Translations under genes and position numbers: made by a program
Shown here: piece by piece, positions 45,352-52,295 of the stretch
How positions within the stretch are numbered: position 1 is the stretch's first letter
Layout of the letters: each line of letters opens with the position of its first letter
Notes under the pieces: generated by a model
Told to the model about the DNA's origin: nothing
Seen by the model: the letters and a program-made list of their open reading frames with translations, nothing else
Databases searched by the model: none
Source of the DNA: Falcatimonas sp. MSJ-15
Lineage (GTDB): Bacteria > Bacillota > Clostridia > Lachnospirales > Lachnospiraceae
NCBI RefSeq assembly: GCF_018918265.1
Contig: NZ_JAHLQC010000010.1
Location: 1 to 64,000 of the forward strand
Direction of reading: 5' to 3'
DNA: 64,000 nucleotides

Positions 45352-45469
45352 GGTGCCACTAATTCATAATACTTCTCATATTATGCAACGTATAGCATAT
45401 AAAAGCAAGTAAAAGCAAGTGAATTACGTTTTCTTAGATTTTTAAATTGAATATTTTTTAACAATTATC

Positions 45470-46240
45470 TTAAAATGTAACTGCCAGGCTATCAAGAAAC
45501 ACCTTATCAAGCACTGTAATGTCTACGTTTGATTTGCTCTCAATGTGCTTTAATATCTCACTGTGATATTCTATCTCTGATTTAATAAATTCAAGAATAA
45601 CCGGTATCTGAGGATTAAGATCACTCTCTTTAGTATCTTTTTTAATCATCAACAACCTGTCTATTGCCTGTCTTAATTCATCTTTTATATCTGTGTCTAA
45701 GAGTCTGTCGAATTCTATTGGTGGTACTTCATTTTTTTCTTCTATATATCTGCATGTTAAAAGCGGACGCAATGCATAAAAATATTTCTTATACTTCACT
45801 TCATCTCCTTGTAAAAATTTAGTATAAGTACTTTTTGCGACACCAAGATAATGATATATAGCATTTTTTTTATTATAATAGGGTGCAAAGTTCTCATATA
45901 TCTTATCCCAAAGCGGATCTTTTATATATATTTTTTGAGATTTTCCCCATTCAAACGGAGTTGTATTACTTTTATACACATTCGCAAGTACTTTTTTAAC
46001 ATCCCAGCCATTGATATCAAATACTTCATCAAGCTGCCAGTCTATATGATCTTTTACAGGATTGATTCTAAGATATTCTTCCCTTTTTCTTATATATACA
46101 AACCTTACATCATAATCACTGTCAGTTGATTCTACTTTCCATGCACGACTTCCTGATTCTACAGCAATTAGTATCTTTACTGATTCTTTTGCTTCTATCT
46201 CAAGAAGCTTTTGCTTAATCTCTTCTTCTATATCTCTCAT
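45470..46240 (-). CDS. RlaP/YcgL-type nucleotidyltransferase (second)
   Basis: 256 aa from MRDIEEEI, chosen because GAGGGTGA is seven bases upstream. The polymerase-beta-type catalytic signature is AVESGSRAWKVESTDSDYDVRF (residues about 25-47), matching GSxxxG-like plus SDxD metal ligands. The rest is helical (YHYLGVAKSTYTKFL, YFYALRPLLTCRYI). It fits the PF10127 family of Bacillus YcgL. Related enzymes are linked to RNA repair gene clusters (RlaP) in the literature; the substrate is unknown. It starts 25 bases after the first nucleotidyltransferase stop. Confidence 0.85.
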   Translation of the reverse strand: MRDIEEEIKQKLLEIEAKESVKILIAVESGSRAWKVESTDSDYDVRFVYIRKREEYLRINPVKDHIDWQLDEVFDINGWDVKKVLANVYKSNTTPFEWGKSQKIYIKDPLWDKIYENFAPYYNKKNAIYHYLGVAKSTYTKFLQGDEVKYKKYFYALRPLLTCRYIEEKNEVPPIEFDRLLDTDIKDELRQAIDRLLMIKKDTKESDLNPQIPVILEFIKSEIEYHSEILKHIESKSNVDITVLDKVFLDSLAVTF

Positions 46241-46265
46241 AATATCACCCTCTTTTTTCTTCCTG

Positions 46266-47282
46266 TCATCTATTAATAGCAATTCTATTAATACTACATA
46301 CAAATTGTTCTATCGCATGCATATCCGGTTCATCAGGAAGTGTACTTAGTCTTACGGCTTTATTGAGTCTTGTCTCATATTCGCTAAGAATATCATAGAA
46401 TTCTGCATCAAAATTCCCATCTTCTTTCATAAAGCCACCATTTCTAATCTTCATAAGAAGATCATGTTCCTTTGTTCTTCTTGTTATAATCTCTTCTTTT
46501 TCAAAGATATCAATCGCCATAATATACAGTCTTATAAGGTGCATCGCATGTTTGTTAAGATGATTATCATCTTTTTTCTTATTGCGTTTGCCTATCTTAT
46601 CATAATCTGTCACTACATTGCCAAGTGTCTCAAGAAGTGCCTTGTACTCTCTAAGTGGCATATGTGTATATACCGCATCTGTGTATATCTCTGTCTCAAA
46701 TCCGGGTGTAGTACTTTTATCTATATATAGCTTAATGTCACCATATCTGCACGAATTATATTTTCTGTTAAAATCATTAAGTGAATTACTCACCGAATTC
46801 ATTATATGTTTTTCTTTTTCGCTTTGCTCCATCTTTCCTCTTGCGAGTGCATTTTGCATACGTCTTAACTGTGCACCGGCATATCCACTAAATGATCTTG
46901 CCGCTCTTTTTGATAAAAAAAGATGTGTGTTATCTATAAGTTCTTCTCCAATCGGTGTAAGTATTACATACTCTTCTCTTGGAAGTCCAAGTATCTCACA
47001 AGTATTAGGATTACATTCAATAAGCAGCTTTATAATCTTCATAAATGAATATATTACTGTGTCTGTCTCTCTGTCCTCAAACTGTTCAAATGAAGTAAGT
47101 CCTATAAGATCCGTTGGCTTTTGCAATGTTACACCTCTAAGGTCTATATCACTGTCTTCCCTATTCGTACCATAAGCATAACTTCCCCCTGGTCCAAGAA
47201 TTATAATTCTGTCTGCTAAACGGTCATTATCTCTTAAAAAACTATATCTGTCTGAATCTATTAATTTTCTAAAATCTGGCAT
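46266..47282 (-). CDS. RlaP/YcgL-type nucleotidyltransferase (first)
   Basis: A 338-aa member of the same family. The signature is ILGPGGSYAYGTNREDSDIDLRGV (residues about 28-51), with a third acid probably in EDRETDTVIYSFMKIIKLL. The C-terminal half is helical (HAMHLIRLYIMAIDIFEKEEI). AAGGAG is nine bases upstream of the ATG. It is the first gene of nucleotidyltransferase-nucleotidyltransferase-WYL-WYL. A terminator-like stem lies 30-70 bases before the start, inside the presumed leader, which could act as an attenuator or end the upstream oxidoreductase message. Confidence 0.87.
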   Translation of the reverse strand: MPDFRKLIDSDRYSFLRDNDRLADRIIILGPGGSYAYGTNREDSDIDLRGVTLQKPTDLIGLTSFEQFEDRETDTVIYSFMKIIKLLIECNPNTCEILGLPREEYVILTPIGEELIDNTHLFLSKRAARSFSGYAGAQLRRMQNALARGKMEQSEKEKHIMNSVSNSLNDFNRKYNSCRYGDIKLYIDKSTTPGFETEIYTDAVYTHMPLREYKALLETLGNVVTDYDKIGKRNKKKDDNHLNKHAMHLIRLYIMAIDIFEKEEIITRRTKEHDLLMKIRNGGFMKEDGNFDAEFYDILSEYETRLNKAVRLSTLPDEPDMHAIEQFVCSINRIAINR

Positions 47283-47314
47283 AATCTCAATCTCCTTAAT
47301 TATATTTTTAACAA

Positions 47315-47352
47315 AAAACGGGATTTCACAGTTGCCTGCAATTCCCGTTTTT
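47315..47352 (-). terminator. terminator or attenuator before the nucleotidyltransferase operon
   Basis: Stem AAAAACGGGA / TCCCGTTTTT with a 19-nt loop, T tract on both strands. It stops oxidoreductase transcripts, or it attenuates transcription from the promoter near 47464. Confidence 0.6.
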
Positions 47353-47463
47353 GCTATCTGTTGATACAGATTATATAATTTTTAACTAACTATTAAAATG
47401 AAAAAAAGTTGCGAAGTTAACTATCTTCTAATACTAATTTGTGGCTTATTATTCTCGCCTAGT

Positions 47464-47542
47464 ATTATATATATTTTTCTTTGTCTAGTGACTAGACAAT
47501 ATTTCATCTAGTTACTAGACATTTTTTATCTAGTAACTAGAC
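47464..47542 (-). promoter_or_regulatory. promoter with triple palindromic operator
   Basis: Three near-identical palindromes TCTAGTNACTAGA lie at 47484-47496, 47507-47519 and 47529-47541 (starts 23 and 22 bases apart, about two helical turns). A minus-strand -10 TATAAT lies at 47464-47469, with the nearest palindrome in the -35 zone. The downstream reader would be the nucleotidyltransferase-WYL operon. Confidence 0.65.
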
Positions 47543-47551
47543 AACTTTATA

Positions 47552-48535
47552 TTATTTTTCTTCCGGATATACAATTTTAAACTTCTCACGAAGTCCTGTC
47601 ATTATCTCCATCACATCTTCTGTATATTGTAGCTTCATATTATTCATGCCACCACTTACAGCTTCTTCCATATCAAGTACTTCATATTCAAGTGCTCTCT
47701 TTGTCTCTCCACTTTCTATAACTTCACGACTTCCGTCTGCAGTATATGTTATCACAGCCTTCTCACCTCTTGGATATTCATATATCTCAACATATCCATT
47801 TTCAAATGCAAGAAGTCCTCTCTTTGGCTGTTTGGTATGAAGTGATATGATTACTGTTGCCATCTGACCTGATTCATTCATAAGAAGCATACTCATCTGT
47901 TCATCTACACCTGTTGGTGCATATTTCACCTGTGCCTCAATCTTATCTGGTGTCTTATCCATGAACATTCTTACAAAAGATAAAGCATATACTCCAATAT
48001 CAAGGAGTGCGCCACCTGCAAGATTTGGATTAAAAAATCGATTGTTCATATCATAATCTTTGTAGCTTCCAAAATTCATCTGAATGATCTTAAGATTTCC
48101 AAGTCTGCCTGTATTAATTATATCATTAAGTTTATTATAAATCGGCATATGATATAGCGTCATAGCTTCTGCAAGGATAACATTATTCTCTTTAGCAAGT
48201 CTTACTGCTTCTTCCAGTTCTTTCGAATTAAGTGTTATCGACTTCTCACACAGAACATGCTTACCGGAACTTAATGCTTTTCTTAAGATATCAATATGTG
48301 TATTATGTGGTGTTGATACATATATAATATCAACTTTCGGATCTTCAAACATCTCATCCGGATCATCATATACCTTACTAATTCCATATTTTTTGGCAAA
48401 AGAAACTGCTTTCTCATGTGTACGATTGCCAACTGAATATAGATTACCACCAAGTGCTTTCATCGCACCTGCAAGCTCATTGCCAATCACACCTACACCA
48501 TAAGTTGCCCAATTATATCTTACATTATTATCCAT
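47552..48535 (-). CDS. Gfo/Idh/MocA-family oxidoreductase
   Basis: 327 aa from the ATG at 48535; a GTG three codons upstream is also possible. The N-terminal Rossmann fold has WATYGVGVIGNELAGAMKALG (degenerate GxGxxG), then IIYVSTPHNTHIDILRKAL and GKHVLCEKSITLN, where EK carries the catalytic lysine (about residue 93). The C-terminal half follows the GFO_IDH_MocA beta sheet (GALLDIGVYALSFVRMF). These enzymes oxidise or reduce sugars and cyclitols with NAD(P). Substrate unknown. A strong promoter precedes it. Confidence 0.92.
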   Translation of the reverse strand: MDNNVRYNWATYGVGVIGNELAGAMKALGGNLYSVGNRTHEKAVSFAKKYGISKVYDDPDEMFEDPKVDIIYVSTPHNTHIDILRKALSSGKHVLCEKSITLNSKELEEAVRLAKENNVILAEAMTLYHMPIYNKLNDIINTGRLGNLKIIQMNFGSYKDYDMNNRFFNPNLAGGALLDIGVYALSFVRMFMDKTPDKIEAQVKYAPTGVDEQMSMLLMNESGQMATVIISLHTKQPKRGLLAFENGYVEIYEYPRGEKAVITYTADGSREVIESGETKRALEYEVLDMEEAVSGGMNNMKLQYTEDVMEIMTGLREKFKIVYPEEK

Positions 48536-48581
48536 ATATCTCACACAACCTTTCTATTATCTAATCTATATGCTATATATA

Positions 48582-48610
48582 ATTATATTGTGGCATTCTA
48601 ACCTTTTCAA
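48582..48610 (-). promoter_or_regulatory. promoter of the Gfo/Idh/MocA gene
   Basis: Minus strand: -35 TTGAAA (48605-48610), spacer 17, -10 TATAAT (48582-48587), about 45 bases before the start codon. The remaining divergent region to 48850 has AGGAGG before the SDR gene and no other clear signal. Confidence 0.75.
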
Positions 48611-48850
48611 GATATTTTACTTTTACAATTCGCCTTAAAATAATTTTTTAACAGTATTGACTGAAAATTATCAATATTTCATATTGCTTTCACATACTTT
48701 TTCTGTTAACATTATTGCAACGAATAAGTGACCTTTTGCAATAACCTGAATTTTTATTTTTTTATAAGCCCAGTCGTTATACGATAAAGGTTTACTTAAT
48801 GGAAGTGTGTTTTTATATTATTATAATTTTAATACAAGGAGGATTTCATC

Positions 48851-49651
48851 ATGAGTTTTTTGAAAGGTAAGACAGCTATCATAACAGGAGGAGGACGTGC
48901 TACTCTTACAGACGGAAGTTGTGGTTCTATAGGATATGGTATCGCAACAGCTTATGCAAAAGAAGGTGCTAACTTAGTTATAACAGGAAGAAATATGCAA
49001 AAATTACTTGATGCCAAGGAAGAACTTGAACGCCTATATGGTATTCGTGTATTACCAGTTCAGGCAGATGTAAGCAAGGAAGCTGACAATGAAGCTGTAA
49101 CTAAGCATGTCGTTGAAGAAGCTATTAAAGAATTTGGACACATTGATGTATTAATTAACAATGCACAGGCATCTGCATCAGGCGTAACTATCGCTGACCA
49201 TACAACAGAGCAGTTTGACCTTGCTGTATATTCAGGTCTATATGCTGCATTCTATTATATGAAAGCCTGCTATCCATACCTTAAAGAGACAAAAGGTTCT
49301 GTAATCAACTTCGCATCCGGTGCAGGTCTATTTGGTAACTTTGGTCAGTGTGCTTATGCTGCTGCCAAAGAAGGTATTCGTGGTCTTTCACGAGTTGCTG
49401 CCACAGAATGGGGTGCTGATGGTATTAATGTCAATGTTGTATGTCCTCTTGCATGGACTGCACAGCTTGAGAAGTTCAAGATGGCTTATCCTGAAGCATT
49501 CGATGCCAACGTTAAGATGCCACCAGCCGGTCATTATGGCAATGTAGAGACAGAAATCGGACGTGCCTGCGTACAGCTTGCATCACCAGATTTCAAATAT
49601 ATGAACGGTGAGACTATCACACTTGAAGGTGGTATGGGCTTAAGACCATAA
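48851..49651 (+). CDS. short-chain dehydrogenase/reductase
   Basis: A 266-aa SDR. Cofactor loop ITGGGRATLTDGSCGSIGYGIA is longer than the classical TGxxxGIG, with an insertion of about eight residues, as in some enoyl-reductase-like SDRs. NNAQAS replaces NNAG. The active site shows NFASGAGLFGNFGQCAYAAAKEGIRGL, with Ser and the YxxxK motif. The end LEGGMGLRP is typical. AGGAGG is well placed. Codon use is strongly biased to preferred codons, suggesting high expression. Substrate unknown; plausible roles are in a hydroxyacyl, sterol or bile-acid type reduction, not decidable here. Confidence 0.92.
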   Translation: MSFLKGKTAIITGGGRATLTDGSCGSIGYGIATAYAKEGANLVITGRNMQKLLDAKEELERLYGIRVLPVQADVSKEADNEAVTKHVVEEAIKEFGHIDVLINNAQASASGVTIADHTTEQFDLAVYSGLYAAFYYMKACYPYLKETKGSVINFASGAGLFGNFGQCAYAAAKEGIRGLSRVAATEWGADGINVNVVCPLAWTAQLEKFKMAYPEAFDANVKMPPAGHYGNVETEIGRACVQLASPDFKYMNGETITLEGGMGLRP

Positions 49652-50078
49652 TTCTCTTTTAATAATTATTTTAGAGTTTTTTATAAATAATCATTTTAGA
49701 TTTTTTATACTTGACTTTTTAATACTTATATCTTCCCAAAGCACCAATCTGTCAGTTTTTTGAAATTTTATTTGAAAAAGTTAAAATTTCCCGTTTCAAA
49801 GTATAAGTATTTGTTATAGAATTAAGCATAAGGAGTCCTCCTGATTTTTGTTTAGTATCTTTTTGATTAGACACCTTAATTTTACTACAAAACAGGAAAG
49901 GATTCCTTATATTTTGGACATTTTTTAAAAGTTGTTTATGACGATGATTATGAAAACGAGGCTTTGTGGATAAAAGTACGGAAACTCAAGCAGTGCAATG
50001 ATGAAAAACGTGTGGTATTATGGGAAAAAGAGATTTACAAATCGGAATTTACAGAACTACAAAGAAAGGATACATATT
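49652..50078. other. intergenic region with inverted repeat and a possible coding relic
   Basis: A 16-bp inverted repeat (ATAAGGAGTCCTCCTG at 49828-49843; its partner at 49893-49910). After it, a plus-strand frame without a start (from about 49895) reads YDDDYENEALWIKVRKL and on into QCNDEKRVVLWEKE; it looks like the tail of a protein whose beginning is lost. This marks the left side of the foreign-looking block. Confidence 0.4.
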
Positions 50079-50417
50079 ATGGAAGGAAGATTAATAGCAT
50101 TTGTTATTTGGGTAATAATCGGCGTATTATTTATTGTAATGGGCATTTATGATTTTAATTCCAAGAAAGCAAAACCTTTCGGTTTTTGGGCAAATGCTGA
50201 GGTAGCGCCCATAGAAGATGTGAAAGGCTATAATCGTGCTTTGGGCATATTGTGGTGCGTGTATGGTGTTTTGTTTACGTTAATTGGATTGCCTTTATTA
50301 GATGGGCAGAATTCGGGTTTGATTATTATACCTATATTGGGTGCAATGCTTATTAGTATTGCGGCTATGGTAGCGTATGTAGTAGGTATTGAACCCAAAT
50401 ACCGCAAAAAGAAATAA
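50079..50417 (+). CDS. small membrane protein, three segments
   Basis: 112 aa from MEGRLIAFVIWV, chosen for AAAGGA nine bases upstream; the frame is open further upstream. Hydrophobic segments lie at residues 5-24, 54-73 and 80-102. Between the first two is a polar loop (DFNSKKAKPFGFWANAEVAPIEDVKGYNRA), which recalls small SdpI-like or DUF3784-like membrane proteins. Base and codon use differ from the surrounding native genes. Family not firmly recognised. It is the first gene of a three-gene plus-strand block. Confidence 0.65.
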   Translation: MEGRLIAFVIWVIIGVLFIVMGIYDFNSKKAKPFGFWANAEVAPIEDVKGYNRALGILWCVYGVLFTLIGLPLLDGQNSGLIIIPILGAMLISIAAMVAYVVGIEPKYRKKK

Positions 50418-50420
50418 ATG

Positions 50421-50461
50421 GAAACTTCCAGTTTGTCGAACACATGAAAATTTGAAGTTTC
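50421..50461 (+). repeat. 18-bp shared motif, left copy
   Basis: GAAACTTCCAGTTTGTCG at 50421-50438; a second copy with one mismatch is at 51960-51977. This left copy also forms a hairpin with GAAGTTTC at 50454-50461. The two copies bracket the next two genes. Confidence 0.6.
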
Positions 50462-50481
50462 TTCACTGAAAGGATAAGAAA

Positions 50482-51225
50482 ATGAACATGGAAAGAAATA
50501 GATTCGAATATGGTCACATTATTGACCAGAACACATTTGAACAAACCGCAGAAGAAATAAAACGTGAAGTTTGCGAAAAGATAAATTTCAAAAATGGAAT
50601 TCTTCGAGAAATAAATGAGGTTCAATTCAATAATGGTATAATTTTGGATGTACGCTGGAAAAAAGATGTTCATTTTGTTTTGTGTGTGAACAGATGGTCT
50701 GGTAAATATTTATATTATGTTTTGCGAAATGGAGAACAGGTATCAAGCAGTTATTGGGCTAAGAGGAATGACGAAACGCTTCTACGCAAAATACAACTTT
50801 TGGTGAATGAAATTGAGAACGGAGATTTTGACCATAAGAAAACAGAGAGTGAGAAGATAGCCGAAATTATCAGGGACAGAAAGTTAACTGCATGTATGAA
50901 TAATACGAAGTGGAAGGAATTTATTAAGGCTATAAATGAGGAAATGCCCGTGTTGATACCATGTGACTATTTGACGTTGTTTGGATCGGGTCCATTTTTT
51001 ACAGCGGGTTTTGATGATGAGCATTTAGGATATAAATTAAAAGCAATTGAATGGGTAAAGGTTAAACCGAAATTTTATGTCAGTAAACATAATGGAAGGT
51101 TGGTCGAGGATGACAAAGAACTTTGCGATTTTGAAGAGGAGTTTCTTTGCTTAATGGACAAGTATTATATTCCATATGAATATGATAGCGAAAACGAAGT
51201 CTATACCATATATGGCTATAAATAA
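50482..51225 (+). CDS. two-domain hypothetical protein, C-terminal DUF6678-like
   Basis: A 247-aa soluble protein; AAAGGA is upstream. Residues 1-115 form one domain (FKNGILREINEVQFNNGIILDVRWKKD, then FVLCVNRWSGKYLYYVLRNG). Residues about 135-247 form a second that begins MNNTKWKEFIKAINEEMP and includes DYLTLFGSGPFFTAGFDDEHLG; this resembles a small family (possibly DUF6678) met in immunity-type contexts. No catalytic motif or signal peptide. Foreign-looking composition. It may be a fusion of two once-separate immunity-like genes; this is inference. Confidence 0.6.
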   Translation: MNMERNRFEYGHIIDQNTFEQTAEEIKREVCEKINFKNGILREINEVQFNNGIILDVRWKKDVHFVLCVNRWSGKYLYYVLRNGEQVSSSYWAKRNDETLLRKIQLLVNEIENGDFDHKKTESEKIAEIIRDRKLTACMNNTKWKEFIKAINEEMPVLIPCDYLTLFGSGPFFTAGFDDEHLGYKLKAIEWVKVKPKFYVSKHNGRLVEDDKELCDFEEEFLCLMDKYYIPYEYDSENEVYTIYGYK

Positions 51226-51256
51226 TAAATGTTAACTTTGAATTTGGAGGAGTGAG

Positions 51257-51937
51257 ATGGAAAGACCTATTACAACACTATTTATGCTGATGTCTGTTGA
51301 CGGAAAAATCAGCACAGGTGCAACAGATGAATTAGATGTAGACAAAGATTTTCCTAAAATTACAGGGGTAAGCGAAGGCTTACATCAATATTACGAAATT
51401 GAACAAACGACGGATTTATGGTCATTAAACACAGGACGAGTGCAAGAAAAAATGGGTGTCAATACGAAGCCGCTACCAGATAAAACCCCAGTCTCTTTTG
51501 TGTTGATTGACAATAAGCATTTGAGTGAACATGGAGTGCGTTATTTTTGTGCTTTATCAAAGGAATTCGTGCTGATTACAACGAATGCTGTTCACCCAGC
51601 CTTTAGTGTTCAGGAAAGCAATTTGCATATCATTTGCCAAAAACAATTATCATTATCAGATGCACTTGCAAAACTCAAAGCAGAGTTCGGATGCGAGAGA
51701 ATTACCATACAAAGTGGTGGTACATTGAATAGTCTGTTCCTTCGAGAAAAATTGTTCGATTATGTTGATGTTGTTGTTGCACCTGTTTTAATAGGCGGCA
51801 AAGATACATCAACACTGATTGATGGACAATCGTTGATGTCTGAAAGCGAGTTGTCCCAGTTGAGGGCACTGAAAATAGAGGAATGTGTGGTTTTAGAGAA
51901 CTCGTATTTGCGATTACGGTACAAAGTAATGAACTGA
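51257..51937 (+). CDS. RibD C-terminal/dihydrofolate-reductase-like protein
   Basis: A 226-aa reductase-fold protein. The opening ITTLFMLMSVDGKISTG matches the RibD_C start. The NADPH-binding core shows ITIQSGGTLNSLFLREKLFDYVDVVVAPVLIGGKDT near residues 150-190. GGAGG is upstream. Stand-alone proteins of this type are often of unknown substrate and spread with accessory genes; the riboflavin operon is not here. Followed by a strong terminator. Confidence 0.88.
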   Translation: MERPITTLFMLMSVDGKISTGATDELDVDKDFPKITGVSEGLHQYYEIEQTTDLWSLNTGRVQEKMGVNTKPLPDKTPVSFVLIDNKHLSEHGVRYFCALSKEFVLITTNAVHPAFSVQESNLHIICQKQLSLSDALAKLKAEFGCERITIQSGGTLNSLFLREKLFDYVDVVVAPVLIGGKDTSTLIDGQSLMSESELSQLRALKIEECVVLENSYLRLRYKVMN

Positions 51938-51959
51938 CAAATTCCAATTCCGAGGATGT

Positions 51960-51977
51960 GAAACTTTCAGTTTGTCG
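51960..51977 (+). repeat. 18-bp shared motif, right copy
   Basis: GAAACTTTCAGTTTGTCG, 17 of 18 identical to 50421-50438. It is also paired with GACAAA at 51936-51942 in a short stem. Confidence 0.6.
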
Positions 51978-52019
51978 GTGCAACACTAATACCACACATA
52001 ACTAAATATCAACACAGCG

Positions 52020-52057
52020 TTAGGGTGTATGGGAAAACCTATACGCTCTAATTTTTT
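52020..52057 (+). terminator. terminator of the acquired block
   Basis: A 14-bp stem TTAGGGTGTATGGG / CCTATACGCTCTAA whose three mismatches are all G-U in plus-strand RNA, followed by TTTTTT. Confidence 0.85.
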
Positions 52058-52117
52058 ATCAAAAATGGTGGAAAAACAAATGTAAGAAACAAATGTAACA
52101 TTTTTGTAACATTTTCC

Positions 52118-52147
52118 TTGACACCCTCAAAACATCCATGTTACAAT
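52118..52147 (+). promoter_or_regulatory. strong promoter for a candidate small RNA
   Basis: -35 TTGACA (52118-52123), 18-base spacer, -10 TACAAT (52142-52147). Nothing but the short RNA below lies downstream on this strand. Confidence 0.7.
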
Positions 52148-52153
52148 GGCACC

Positions 52154-52236
52154 CACCAGGGGGGATAAGATGCTCCGTAATACCTAAACAAAAACACATA
52201 ATGAAGGGGCAGTTCACTATGAACTGCCCCATTTTA
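52154..52236 (+). ncRNA. candidate small RNA
   Basis: About 80 nt between the promoter at 52118-52147 and a perfect terminator stem GGGGCAGTTC / GAACTGCCCC (52206-52230) with tail ATTTTATC. It starts near CACCAGGGGGGATAAGATG, so a six-G run lies at the 5' end. A 15-codon frame at 52201 overlaps the terminator and lacks a ribosome site, so it is probably not coding. Family not recognised. Confidence 0.55.
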
Positions 52237-52295
52237 TCTGTATATTAATTATTTATCTGCTTACTTAATCCATACATTCTAGTTAACTAATTTAT

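Noticed and set aside
47484..47541. Possible mini-CRISPR
   Set aside because: Repeats are about 13-15 bp with 8-10 bp gaps, each a perfect palindrome next to a promoter; no cas genes.
50421..51977. Integron attC sites
   Set aside because: The 18-bp motif copies do not show the RYYYAAC/GTTRRRY core pairing and no integron integrase is present.
52201..52248. 15-codon peptide gene
   Set aside because: It overlaps the terminator stem and has no ribosome binding site at a usable distance.
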